Assembly (NCBI GenBank): GCA_963681505.1
Contig: OY811992.1
Location: forward strand, 2,203,072-2,267,071
Reading direction: 5' to 3'
DNA: 64,000 nt
Origin: Eunapius fragilis
Lineage: Eukaryota > Porifera > Demospongiae > Spongillida > Spongillidae
Part shown: positions 23,601 to 35,935 of the stretch, in pieces
Position numbering within the stretch: the first letter of the stretch is position 1
Layout: each line of letters starts with the position of its first letter
Made by a program: the position numbers and the translations under genes
The notes under the pieces: generated by a model
The model's database searches: none
Seen by the model: only the letters and a program-made list of their open reading frames with translations
What the model was told of the DNA's origin: nothing

Positions 23601-26600
23601 AAAAAATCATCAGCTTATTGACACTGTTCTGTGTTCCATTCCTGACGGGGGGTTTTACCCACTTGTTGCACTGTTAAGTATGGGAGCAAAGTTCAGAGTG
23701 ACCTTTGAGTCTTGGACAAGGTAAGATATTGTATTAATGTACATGAATAAAGATTTTTTGTGTCTGAATTCAGTGATATTGAAAGTGCACTGAGCATGGT
23801 ATCTATTACCAAAGAAAGGTCTAGAGTGATGTACAGAGAAAGTGAGTATTTGCTTATGTGCATCTCATATTTGTCGCTACAATTTGTGTCTTTGCCCTGT
23901 TTCAACCTGGCCTGTCATCACACCTTACTTTTGCATGCATTGCAAATTTTACATTATCTACCTCATATGCCCCTCCACAAATATAAGCCTCCTACCATCC
24001 GTATTGGAGGTCAATTGGCTGATAACAGATTTTGAAAACCATAGTCAGATTTTGAAAATTATTAATTTATAGTGCAAATTCTTCAAGACTAGTATATGTC
24101 TGCATTACAGAGCATAATGTACGCTTGTACCTTTTTTGGTATAATTTAGCGGTATGATGAAGTTCCACCAAACAGCCATCCATGCATTTGGAATGAAACT
24201 CTAGGCTGTTGATTTCAATGCAATCTTTGCACAACCATGCTAGGTTTAGTCCAATGCACACATCTCCCAAAGCGTCCAATTGTTAAATGTTTGTCAATCA
24301 TTATACACTTACAAAATTTTTAATGAATAATTCATACATGTAGTTCCTGTTGAACCAATGTCTTCTATGGATGTGAATGTGAAGTTGCGCACATTGAAGC
24401 TGCTCTCTTTTGGTAAAAGTTCTGAGGTAAAAGGAGACGTGTTCATATTCAAAGGAGGTAACAATGTCGGAGTGGTGAAGATTCTTGAGCCCATGTCTCC
24501 CATGTTCAACTACTTTGAGTATGAGATTCTTGATCAAGGGGAGAGTTGTGCCATTGGAATAGGAGTTGGTGAACTGGACTACCCTCTTGACAGGATGCCA
24601 GGATGGAATAGCAATGGAATGGGCTATCATGCAGATGATGGATGTCTTTTTAACCAAACTGGCTCCGGTATACGCTTAGGACCAACGTGCTCTGTTGGAG
24701 ACCGCATGGGATGTGGAGTAGACTTTGAAACCAATGTTGGGTATGGGTATGTGAGTGTTTTCTTCACAAAGAATGGTCAGCAGGTCAGCAAACCCATCAA
24801 GATGAAGAGACCCACCTGTGGACTGTACCCATTGGTAGGAATGCACAGCCGCGGGGAAAAGGTTCGTTACCTTGGCCACTGTAGGAGAATGGCAGATTCC
24901 GTCTTACCTCGCACTATTGTATCGTCATGGGAGCGTTCCAATGGTGTGATATTTCAGGATGATGATCTCACAGTCGAGTACTGTGGAGATGGCCAAGGTG
25001 TTGCAGTGGCCCAGTCATTAAAATATTGCATGGATCATGGAAACCACCATTTTGAGATGAAAATACTAAATGCTGGCAAAGGGGAAATGGTGGCTATTGG
25101 ATTAGCAGCATCAACACACCCCTTGCATCTCCCTCCTGGTTCAATCAAAGGATCCATTGCCTACAATGCTAACAATGGGAAACTGTTCCAAGATGGAATG
25201 CAGGGTTTGTCTTTTGGACTCAACTGCACAGAAGGCGACACAGTTGGGTGTGGCATTCAGTGTGATGATGTAGCGCAACAAGGAAGTGTGTTTGTCACAA
25301 AAAATCATAAGGTAGTTGGCACTGTTCAGTGTTCCATTCCTGAGGGAGGGTTTTACCCTCTTGTTGCACTGTTAAGTATTGGTGCAAAGGTTAAAGTGGC
25401 CTTTGAATCTTGGTCCAGGTAAGATATATGGATTTTTTTTTTTTACTATGCATGATCATTTCTACCATTAGTGACATCGAAACTAGTCTGAATAAAATCA
25501 CTTGTACTAAAGGAAATCCTTCATATTACAGGAAAGGTGAGTGGTTTTCGGAACCCCAACATCCCACTTAGAAATAAACTTTGGTCAAACTGATATTAGG
25601 ATCATTCTTTCTATGTGCTACTTTTACATCAGATAATCAGGACATGCAGAACAAAGTATTGCATCCAGGAGTAACATGTGATGGCTGTTCAGGACCAGTT
25701 TATGGAATACGTTACAAGTGTACCATATGTCCTGACTATGATTTGTGTGAATGCTGCAGAAATATGAGATGCCATCTGGAGCACCCCATGACAGCAATCA
25801 GGGAACCGCAAGGTATCTAATGGTTGTTTGACCATATCATAATTAGATATGATGGAATATGAGGTGATACATACTATGTGTGATATATCTAATAATGGAC
25901 TACGTCTCTAGTGTTAGCAAATTATAGTTTAAAACCACATTGGAGAATTGCCTGACTGCATTATGAGTCCACAAGGTTCATAAGCCTCAATACTACACCT
26001 GTACACTGGTGGAAATTAGTGTCAGAATGAAGTCCTGTCCAAAGTAGAGTAAGGAGTTTTTAATTACTTGTTTGTTTGTTATGTAGGAATTAGTTTTCAT
26101 TTTTTGTGTTCAGGTATTGTAAAGCACTATGGAGACCAATTATAAATTTTCTGTTATGTATGCACTAGGGATTGAACAGCATAAAGATGAGGAGGAAGAG
26201 GAAGAAGATGGGGGGAATGTTTTGCACCCAGGAGTGAGATGTGATGGTTGTTCAGGACCAGTTTATGGAACACGCTACAAGTGCACAGTGTGTCCTGATT
26301 ATGACTTGTGTGAACGCTGCAGATCTGTGGGAAAACATATCGAGCACCCCAAAATTGCAATAAAACGTCCACAAGGTATTTATAGTACAGGCATATATAG
26401 TCGGTAATGGTTGGAAGGTTGAGTAATCACATACAATGTATAAGGCATGTTTTTGAATACCCTGGTTTGTCAAGGATATGGATGACTGACCAATTTCTTG
26501 TGACAATGGCATCTTTTAGCTGTTGTCATGCACTTACATGTATCTATCTGACACATTAATTTTTTGGTTTGTAAGTATTTACCACTGGTGTCCTGCAAAG

Positions 26601-29126
26601 AACCTGCAAAGAATTATGGGATCAACTTGTAAATGTTATCACTTCACCAGAGGCGGATCCAGGGGGGGGGCTATGGGGGCTGTAGCCCCTCCCTTTCGGA
26701 TAAGTAACGAAAATAATTACGACTAATTAACTACATGTATATGCGCGCTCACTGCATGTATTTTTATAATGCTATACCTGTATTAACTTATGCGCACAAA
26801 GTGAAGCATCGTTCCTACTTGAACCGAAATGGTATTTAATTAGTGCCCCATGCACAGATTTAGAATACAACTTTTTGATATTAAGCCCCCCCCCTTTCAA
26901 AAATCCTGGATCCGCCCCTGCTTCACCATTATATCTCTACATATGTTTCCTTTTAATTTTTATCAAGCAGTAAATTATTATTTGTTTTTTTGTTTTTTTA
27001 ATCCCATAATGGCTTTTCATAATTCTATGCAGCAAAACAACTTCTAATGTTGCAGTCACTAATGAGTCATGTGTAGTTGTAGTATTCCATTTCAGGAGTC
27101 AACCTTGGTAACTTGTGACAACTAATTTCTTTACTGTAACTCCCAAAGGTTTATTTCATGTTGAGAAGTTTGAAGTAATTTTTGCTTGCTGTATCTCTAT
27201 AATAATAGCAATGATAGAGGGGGTAAAAAGGTATAGCCACCTTGCATGTTATTAATAATTTGGTATATGAAATTTGCCATACTCATGAATAATTGATTAA
27301 TTAAAGTGTAGCCGCCATGCAACTATGGCTCCCTCCCTTGCCTGAATAAGGACTTATATCTATCTAAACATGAGACATTCTCTGCCACCAGTATAGCAAC
27401 TCACCCTGTTGCAACTCTTGATGATTTTACAACAGAATGTGTACATTTTAGATGCTTATGGACAGTGTGCATGTCATATGCTGACTTAGCACCTACGGTG
27501 TAGGTTTGCTGCACACTAAAAGATAAGAGCTATGTGGAACACAATTTCACCCAGTTACTCATGTAATTGTATGTTTGTGCGTGTTTTAATTTATTTTGTA
27601 CTCATCTCTTCATCAATACTGGTTTTGACTTACATGTATTTTAACTTTAACATTTCTGTCTCAAAGCATTACCGTTCCAAACATTCTTGAATCTAACAAC
27701 CCCTGGATCCAGACTTGGATTATTCTCAAAATCTCCTGCAAGGGTGCAGCGTAAGTAAGGGCTGGATGTAGCAATTATCTGTGGCTATTATTTTGTACTG
27801 CGTGGTGTGTGCTTCCTATATTATGTATGTACTTTGTGTCTGGGCAGGATGTCACGATGTCCAAATCCTCATCCAAGACTATGTTTAATGTAATACAAGG
27901 GTTTCTATATTCTATTGATATTATTATCACACCACTGAATGACAAAATGCATGTCGCTCGAATTGTGTATCTATTTTATGTAAGCTGTTTTAATCATCTG
28001 TTTTCAATTTACATACATACTCTAGGCAACACAGTTGTGCAAGATAAAGTATTGCATCCCAGGGTGACATGTGACGGTTGCTCAGGACCAGTTTATGGAA
28101 CACGCTACAAGTGCACAGTGTGTCCTAACTATGACTTGTGTGAACGCTGCAAAAGTATGAAACGCCATTTAATGCATCCCATGACTGCTATCAGGAGCCC
28201 ACAAGGTACATGCGCATGATCTTATGTTGTGTGTAACATGTTGTTGTTCTGTGATATGCATGTACATCTTCCATTCATAAATATCAGGCTGCAAGAATCC
28301 AAATTTTCACTTTCAATTGGTTATCTTTTTCCATAATCATGTACGCGTACCATTTTATTTCCAAGGGTACTAAACAAATTTGCTGCAACATTCGGAGTTG
28401 CACACATTTTACAATTTTTTGTTGGGGGCAGAGTTGAGGGGGGCTTATAAGTGGTACCTTAGGATAAATATAATATATGTGTATGGCTTTCCACCTGGTT
28501 ATAAAACTGCCTGCCATAAGGGCAAAGCTCTGACGAGCATATACAGCAGGCTGAATTTTACCCTTGTTTGGGCCATGGCCAGAGCCTCCACCTTAGGTTT
28601 CCTGATCATGTTTTGGCATCATGTCACTTATTATTAATTTTGTACATGTATATATAAAAGACACATAACATAGAATGCAAATACACACATACATTGTACA
28701 GCATGCATTGTCAAACACATCGCCTAGAAAGAATGGTCCTGGAGTTCTGATAGGGTCATATTCAGACTACAACAATATGTTTTTTTTCTTTTCTTATCTG
28801 CTAAAGTTATGAAATTGTTTGGTTTAATTTTAGAGGGCACAATCAATACTCCATTGTTTCAACTTCATTAAAAAAAGAAGATTATGAATCTACACTGCAC
28901 AATTTGTGATGTAACAGATTTGGTTTGAATTGTGATGTATGCACAATTATGTTTCGTCAATCTCTCTCATTCAGACCGCTGCCACAATGGAATCTTTTGT
29001 GATGCCTGTAGAGGCCTGGTATATGGTACTCGTTTCAAATGTCTCTTCTGTTTTGATTATGATCTGTGTTGGGAATGCCAGAGCAAGGGGTCCCATTCAG
29101 AACACCAGATGAGAGTTATTCAATAA
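17624..29126 (+). CDS. RING / B-box / 6xSPRY / 4xZZ protein (twelve exons, 1594 aa)
   Basis: Exons 17624-18125, 20339-21449, 21507-21574, 22628-23720, 23774-23841, 24344-25418, 25472-25536, 25633-25812, 26169-26375, 27667-27750, 28026-28205 and 28975-29126 give 1595 codons including the stop. Residues ~19-60 are a C3HC4 RING ([21 protein letters not shown]) and ~113-150 a B-box 2 ([18 protein letters not shown]). Three large exons (~168-537, 561-924, 947-1305) each encode two SPRY domains resembling SPRYD3, separated by ~22-residue linkers. Four ZZ zinc fingers follow (~1330-1380, 1400-1450, 1490-1540, 1545-1594) with [15 protein letters not shown] and [14 protein letters not shown] plus B-box implies a ubiquitin E3 ligase with SPRY as recognition module; ZZ domains bind N-degrons or other peptides. 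The 84-base exon at 27667 is the least certain. No coiled coil is obvious. AATAAA lies at 29388. Confidence 0.8.
26648..26920. mobile_element. MITE, GGCGGATCCAGG family, copy 1
   Basis: The left end CAGAGGCGGATCCAGG and right end CCTGGATCCGCCCCTG are inverted repeats. CTTCAC lies directly outside both ends (26642-26647 and 26921-26926), a likely target-site duplication. The interior is non-coding. It sits in the intron after the second ZZ exon; a relative is at 62980-63297. Confidence 0.75.
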
Positions 29127-29387
29127 TCGTAAAGAAGTCTGCTAGAGCGCCAATCTTGATTTAAAGAACAGAGTTTAGTGCATGCATTATGATTTTTAAA
29201 TTTATCCAAATGATAAGCTTAATATGTGCAATAATGTCAGTACAAGAAAGTTGGAACATTGTGTAGAAAAAGTACACTGTTGTATATGACAAATTGTGAT
29301 CACTTTGATGTATGCTTCTTTGTGCAAGAGCTAAGCGTTTAAGCCACCTGTTTAACATTGAGCATTACTCCAGGACAGTTTTGAAGA

Positions 29388-29393
29388 AATAAA
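29388..29393 (+). terminator. Polyadenylation signal AATAAA
   Basis: The hexamer lies 262 bases after the stop of the RING/SPRY/ZZ gene on the same strand and is the first clear one downstream. Position and sequence only; no cleavage site can be read. Confidence 0.45.
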
Positions 29394-29827
29394 ATGTTCC
29401 TTCACTTGTTTACATTTCTGTGGTTCAATATCATACAAGTGGAAAAGGCAAACACCATGTTTGGTCAGGAAATGCAACTGTCCATTATGTGATGGTTGAA
29501 TCGCCAGCAGGTTATACAGCAGTCAGCATCCCACAGTATACGCGAACACATTGATGCATGCATGCAGGTTCCATGCATGTATGTAGGATTATGGATGTAT
29601 TTAAAAAGTGCAGGGACTTGCGTCCAGAGGGACAATGGCACAACCTAAGCACTGGATCACTTCCCTCATTTTTGCTATTTTAGGACAACACAAAGAACAG
29701 TTTTTACGTTGGTTGAACTTGGTTCCGTACCATAATATCTGTAAACCATGCATCAACCTTAACATCCATGCTAAAAACTTTTTAAAAATAATTCTAGATT
29801 TGCATGCACTGAATACAATTAAAAAAT

Positions 29828-32114
29828 TCAAGGTTCCAGAGTGTCGGCTAAATGCATGGCCAAGGCCACCATGCTGCAAGTGGGATTCCAAGATGCTCCT
29901 GTTGGCCATAGAGATGCTCCAGTCACATAAACGTTCTCAACTCCACGGAGGCGGTAGTCGAGTCCCACTGGCGCTGCTTTGTCCTCCTCGTCTCCAATCC
30001 ACATCATGGAGGCTTCGTGAACAAGACCTGGCACTCGAATCTTGTCAGTTGGGGGGCGAATTGAAAGCCATTCTCCCATGTCGTCATCGTGCGGGGAAGG
30101 ATGCCAGTACTCCACCCCCGTACCGCCCACGCCTTCCTCGAGGACGTCAAAGGTGGCCTTATCCATGACGTCCCACAACGCTTTGTCTTGATCGTTGGCT
30201 ACGGCTTGGAGGTCTATGTTGGAGATCGGATCTGGCTGGCCGTTTAGACGAATCCAGTTTTCGGCGTTCCGCTCGTCCATCTCTCCGAGTGTGGCGCACA
30301 CGAATACCACGTGCTCGGGTGAAGACACGACCTGAAGGTAGCTGGGGGCGGCAACCACATCGGGCATGTGACGGAACGCGTCCGCCACGTGTCTCCTGGG
30401 ATGACTGGAGGTGACGGCGGAGAGCTGTACGTGGAATTGGGCCCCCGATGATGGGTCTTTACCAGCAACGTATATGGCCCCGATCTCGAAACATCCTATC
30501 TTTCCCCCATAGGAAAGTTTGTCTTTTCGAATGCGAGCGGTGACGGCTGTGATGAAGTGGGCAGTGTACCTCGTACCCACCCCAGCCAAAAGCGGGAACT
30601 GCTGCTTTGAAAATGAGTTGAGTACTAAGGTCGTGGGTGGTATGGCTCCCATCGCGAGTATGACTTTCGCCCGATCAATAGTGACGTCACCTTTACTGGT
30701 TTCGAGGGCAACTGCCTTTCCTCCTTCGTCGTGTTTGATCTTCTTAACTATGCAGTTGGTAGCAAGCTTCAGAGGCCATCCGTCTCCGGAGGCACTTTTA
30801 TATTGCTGCGTGCTTAGTAAACTCAGCAGAGGTCCAGTCACAGAATACTTCTGGAAGTCAATAGTGCTGTGGAATCAAAATTGAAAAAGTATATAAATGA
30901 CATCACGTTAATCACCCACACCCCTATGGAGCCGGAGTTGCATGGGAACCAAGGGTTTAATAACTAATTATTCATGCAGCGTAGGGTCCAGGAAGTGGGG
31001 TGCGAGGTTAAATTGATATATTTTGGTACCTTGACATGGGGGCGTTTACTGCCAAGGGAGCTGGAATGACCCTTGTCACGGATTCTGGAGTATTCTTTAC
31101 GAGAGCTTCCAGAAGTTCTCTTTGCATAGGTCCATATATTGGCCAATTCTCCGTCACACCCTTTTGAGCCTCTTCAGACTGTATTTCACTGGCGGGAATC
31201 ACGTGAAGAAGCTTGGCCGCACTCTCAAAGTACTTGTGTAGCGACTCTTTCACGGCACTCGGCCAACGGTCCATCTCGTCGTCTTGAGGCTCAGGACACC
31301 AAGCACTCCACAACATAGAACGCCCCCCGAGAAAGGGGTTCTGGCCATGCTGCCATTTGATGTACTCTCCATTATGCATTTTCTCTGTCACGGACCAGGG
31401 AAAGGTTTCCGCGATACCGCCTAACGTCTTCTTGAAAGGAATTGGCATGTTCTGGAAATGCTGGGGGAAGAAGTAGTCGCCATATTCCAAGATGAGGATT
31501 TTTGCAAAAGGATTGCGGTCGAGGACTTGATGGATGAAGCCCAGGCAGCAAAATGAGGACCCGACAACGATGTAATCGAAATCCCCTCTCTTGCTCAAGT
31601 CAGGCCAGTCTTTATCAGATACGGCAAACACGTCGCCTATAACGTCGAGAGCTGTGGGTGTCAGAAAACTGGGACCTGGGTATCCGAGCTTAGGTTCGAC
31701 GTAATCGACATCTTCTTCGTTAAAGGAAAGTCCAGGAATGTCCCAGGAGTACGCGAAACCATGGCCCCCATGATATGATCTAACTTCGACGGCTCCTGTT
31801 GCCTGAGATGCGCAGAGGTAAATATCGGAACTGCCTTTCAGGTGGATTTTGCCCTCAGCGACGGCGATCCATTCCGCAGCGCATGACATATCTTTCAGAA
31901 CAAGTTTCGAACTTGTTGCTGAAATTGCAATCGCGAGTCCACTTCCAGTTGACTCAGAGATAGTAAAAGAAGAACCATTGAACACAACATTCCATTGTTC
32001 AGCGTTTCGTAAACACGTCCCCTTCACTCCGAGATGAACTTCTGAGCTGTCGTCAAGGCGCTCTAGAATTCTATCGGTGCCCTTACAGTAAATGACTACT
32101 TTTTTGTCCATCAC
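29828..32114 (-). CDS. GMC-type oxidoreductase-like protein (two exons, 707 aa)
   Basis: Exon 1 is 31030-32114 and exon 2 is 29828-30866; they join in phase (AG|C gives Ser) to 708 codons including the stop. Residues ~1-170 match nothing I recognise. From ~179 a FAD-binding fold begins (FDYIVVGSSFCCLGF, then AKILILEYGDYF). The C-terminus is typical of the glucose-methanol-choline family: VHEASMMW with a candidate catalytic His, then RGVENVYVTGASLWPTGA and NPTCSMVALAMHLADTL. The usual GxGxxG dinucleotide motif is altered to GSSFCC, so FAD binding may differ. The substrate is unknown. No signal peptide is seen, suggesting a cytosolic enzyme. It converges on the RING/SPRY/ZZ gene with ~700 bases between stop codons. 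GC content in the exons is higher than in the surroundings. Confidence 0.8.
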
Positions 32115-33266
32115 GAATGAAAAGTTTTACTGCATGAAGTGCTGTATAAGCATGCATATAAATGCACCCTTTTTATATACGTAACTGCTCAGCTAGTGGT
32201 TGCACGCGCACCTACCACCATCCGGCCAGTAAGTGCCGAGAATCTTGTGGTTGACCTCATGATATCATGATGTTTATGCAAGTAAGGGATTTCGTATCGC
32301 TGTTTACCGAGGCTACTATACTGATCGGAAACTGCGGTCCCGATAGTGCCAGTCCGTGATCGAAGATTAGAGCTATCAATAGTATTCAACACGCGCAAAT
32401 CGCCCACTTAAAATCTGATAGTATATGTGATAATAGACCACATGTGTGATAACAGTATCAGATGAATACAAATCCGGATACCCGACCTTCCGCCAAAACG
32501 CGAATGTCGGGCTACGTCCAACTAGTAAACATGTGACACTAATCAAGTCCACCACGCCCACGTAAGAAATGACAATCCAATTTATGTGAGCGAAATTGAG
32601 GTGGCACAAGCTAACATGTTTACGTGTATAAGGTCTGTTTCCTACCTTTTTACACCACAGTGATAGCCATACAATAACAACCCACGATTGCATAAGCTAT
32701 AACAATACTATTACATGGCATAGGTTCTTTCTTTCAGTTCTAGAACTTCAATTTCTCGTTCTCAGTTGGAGGCTTAGCTCAATACAGTTTGGGTAAAAAA
32801 ATTTTCTTTGTCACAATTCTACCATATGGTACGCGACGGCATATAAAGTGCGTGGGTGCATCATCGCCACTCTCCATAAACAATTTTGTTGCAGCAGCGA
32901 TTATCACACACATTTACGTTTACCAAAGCCATCGCGCGCGGTGGCTCCAATATCCAAAATGTTGCGGATGACGCTACAAAAGTAATATAACTAGGTGGTA
33001 CGCGGAAACTAAAGTCCTGTTTGCATTTTGAACGTAACCTTGTGTAGCATGAACAATTTGGGGAAGGGACCGTTGCTTGTACTGTAAACAATAAGATGTG
33101 AAGGTGTTTTCTACAAAACAAAATAATGAGGAAGCAGCAAGGGCCATACGTGACCACAATTACGTTATTGGGAAGCGGGTCGCAGAATTGAAGCCATATA
33201 AGGTAAGCTGCCGTATTACCTTTACGCACTACGCCCCTAAGCGGTGAATTTGTTTTCACAAATAAA
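32115..33266. other. Intergenic upstream of the GMC-like gene
   Basis: I see no gene. This is the presumed 5' flank of the minus-strand GMC-like gene. Scattered short open frames have no recognisable pattern. Confidence 0.35.
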
Positions 33267-33425
33267 GGCCGGCATACACTGGTCGACTTCCTGCCGATTT
33301 ATCGCCTGCAACTGAAATGAATATGCGTAAATACTCCGTAAAACTTTAGTTTACAGGATTTTCACCCGTATTCATTTGAGTTGCAGGCGATAAATCGGCA
33401 GGAAGTCGACCCGTGTATGCCGGTC
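33267..33425. mobile_element. MITE with ~50-bp terminal inverted repeats
   Basis: The left arm GGCCGGCATACAC continues through GTCGACTTCCTGCCGATTTA and GCAACTGAAATGAATA; the right arm carries the complement and ends GTGTATGCCGGTCTT. A 40-60 base loop separates the arms. There is no coding capacity. Confidence 0.75.
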
Positions 33426-34511
33426 TTGACAGTTAGTACAACTTAAGCTTCTTGGCGTCCATACACCGTATTGTATTAGCTTAGCCGAAAACAACGAAAC
33501 TGCTGTTTTCCCGTCCTATTGGATCCTTCCTTATCCTGCGCCATGGCTATCCGCTGCTGTTACAGTATAGCAATATCTTTCTTTCGCTACATGCGTTTGA
33601 TGAATGTGCAACTATAACATTTCCAGGAAAGCAGGCTTAGCCGTTGGGCTCATGACTGTCCACCAGTATCTCGTATTGGGACTTTAGCCGGCCAAAGCTT
33701 AATGACTTCCAATATTGCGGATTAATAACTATTGAAACGATTTAACTAAGTACAGGTAAACAAGCTTTGTTTTGATAAATTCTGGCGGTTCCTAAGAGGC
33801 TGTGGAAGAGTTAGGGATTTGAACCTCATTCTTGTTTGTGTATGTTTGTGAAGTAACCATAACTTAGCGATGCCAGTGTCGCCCTGACCAGTTAGGGCTT
33901 ATTTTGTACTCACTTCCGGTCGTTTTCAATGGAGGCCAAGAAGCCTCACTTTGGCTTTAAGTATCTCTTCCGTCTAACAGCCAATAACAAAAGTCTACGC
34001 TTAAAAGGTATGCCTCATGAGTTTTGAATGGGAAAATAAGAAAAAGGAAGGCTCTTGCGATCTTTTGCAATGCAGGGCTTATTATTTTGATCGATTCCCC
34101 CTCGAATGAACAGAAAATGACCTGCTACAGGCAGGGGAGCCCCAATGTTGTATGTTTTGCATTTAGATCTTCAGCTAGAGTGTACCTGTATATGTTGACA
34201 GCGTTGTTGGTTGTCTGTTGGATTGGAAGTACTACTAAAGCTATGACACACCCCCCGTTCTAATTTGGCACACTTCGCGTAACCCAACCCCCCCCCCCCC
34301 CCCCCCCCACCCCTCGGAGGCGGGAGTAGATATGCAATATAGAAGGTGTTGAAAAATTTTTAAACGATGGTATGGTGCGCATCCATCAGTAGAGACACTT
34401 TCTGGTGTTAAAACGACCTCCAGACGATGCGTTAGACTTATACAGTCATTTTAAAAACCCGTTCTTATATGACAGCTTACCTTAGGTTGCGACCGTTATG
34501 TACAATAGCAC
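33426..34511. other. Intergenic, nothing recognised; poly-C run
   Basis: No gene is visible. A homopolymeric C tract lies at about 34288-34309, which is also a place where assembly errors are likely. Confidence 0.35.
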
Positions 34512-34692
34512 TACCCAGACCCAGATTTTCACAGCAGCGGATGGATTACATCACCGCTATGTGAAAAGTGGGTCTGGGAAAATGCTCGAGTCTAGCCGTT
34601 CTGAGTGCGCCTCATAAAAGGCGCACAATCAGAATGCAGAGCACCCGTGACGTCACGTTTGGTGCTGCATTAATTAGCATTAACTCGTAATT

Positions 34693-35112
34693 ATGGCAAA
34701 CGACGACCTTGATGCTGTTATCCTACGTGCCGGAGCAAGATTGGGCTACACAGCAATTTATCCAAACCAGCACAAAGCTGTAAAAAGCTTTATAGAAGGA
34801 AGCAAGGTGTTCATCAGCCTTCCGACTGAGAGTGCAAAGTCGTTTTGTTACGTTTTTGACGGCCTCTACCAACGTGTTGGTAGCATCGTTATAGTTGTAT
34901 CGCCTTTGATTGCCTTAATGAAAGACCAGGTACGCAGATTGCATGCCGCTGAGCCTCGTGTGTGGAGAAAGCAACACAGACCTTCTGGCTATATACACAG
35001 TGTTTACAATACAATTAAGTTACAGCTGCAAATTGGTCATCACAGGATAAGATCTTTGTTGATAACTCTTTTATGTCTCTTACTCCTTCTGCATGAATTG
35101 CAGCTGATATAA
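34693..35112 (+). pseudogene. RecQ-like helicase N-terminal fragment (left arm)
   Basis: The frame starts MANDDLDAVILRAGARLGY and shows a degraded Walker A (PTESAKSFCY, where RecQ proteins have PTGSGKS) followed by IVIVVSPLIALMKDQVRRL, the motif Ia region of RecQ. A few residues after the Walker motif (LPFV in the sister copy) are missing. There is no DEAH box and there are no motifs III-VI; the frame runs into non-homologous sequence. It cannot be a working helicase. Confidence 0.75.
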
Positions 35113-35516
35113 CATGAGCTGCTGTGACTTATTCCATGAACTCCTCACAAACTGTGAGATTTTTGTGACATCCGACACAACATCCATTAAGGTATGTATA
35201 GTGTTAGGTGTGCACTATATAAGCAGGCATGAGAAAGGGAGGTCCTAGACACAATCTGTGAAGTAATGTGGTGTACCAAGATGTGTTATATGTGCACTAG
35301 GCATGAGAAAGGGGCTTATTGTGGTGTAGCAGTTTATACAATGTACCTATATGAATGCATTTTATATAGGGAAGCTGTACAAGTCTCGCTCAGCAATGGA
35401 GGGAGGGACACTATTTCAGCTACGGAACATCATCAAACAGAGGAATGTTGTGTCAGATGACACCAAAAATCTCACCGCTTGTGAGGAGTTCATGGAATAA
35501 GTCACAGCAGCTCATG

Positions 35517-35935
35517 TTATATCAGCTGCAATTCATGCAGGAGGAGTAAGAGAGTTATCAACAAAGATCTTATCCTGTTATGACCAGTTTGCAGCTGTAA
35601 ATTGTATTGTAAACACACTGTGTAGCCAGAAGGTCTGTGTTGTTTTCTCCACGCATGAGGCTGAGCGGCATGCAATCTGCGTACCTGGTCTTTCATTAAG
35701 GCAATCAAAGGTGATACAACTATAACGATGCTACCAACACGTTGATAGAGCCGTCAAAAACGAATGGCAGTACAGAGTAACAAAACGACTTTCCACTCTC
35801 AGTCGGAAGGCTGATGAACACGTTGCTTCCTTCTATAAAGCTTTTTACAGCTTTGTGCTGGTTTGGACGAATTGCTGTGTAGCCCAATCTTGTCCCGGCA
35901 CGTAGGATAACAGCATAAAGATCGTCGTTTGCCAT
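35517..35935 (-). pseudogene. RecQ-like helicase N-terminal fragment (right arm)
   Basis: This is the mirror copy: MANDDLYAVILRAGTRLGY, PTESGKSFCYSVLPFVFDG, then a frameshift, with IALMKDQVRRLHAAQPHAW in another frame. It preserves residues lost from the left copy but is itself frameshifted. The Walker A again has Glu in place of the first Gly, so that change predates the inversion or was inherited from the source. Confidence 0.75.

Noticed and set aside
28834..28872. Possible short exon before the last ZZ exon
   Set aside because: It has an acceptor and correct phase but hits a stop after 12 codons; it could only be a rare alternative end.
29608..30168. 186-codon plus-strand frame opposite the GMC-like gene
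   Set aside because: Largely antisense to real GMC exon 2; no recognisable pattern.
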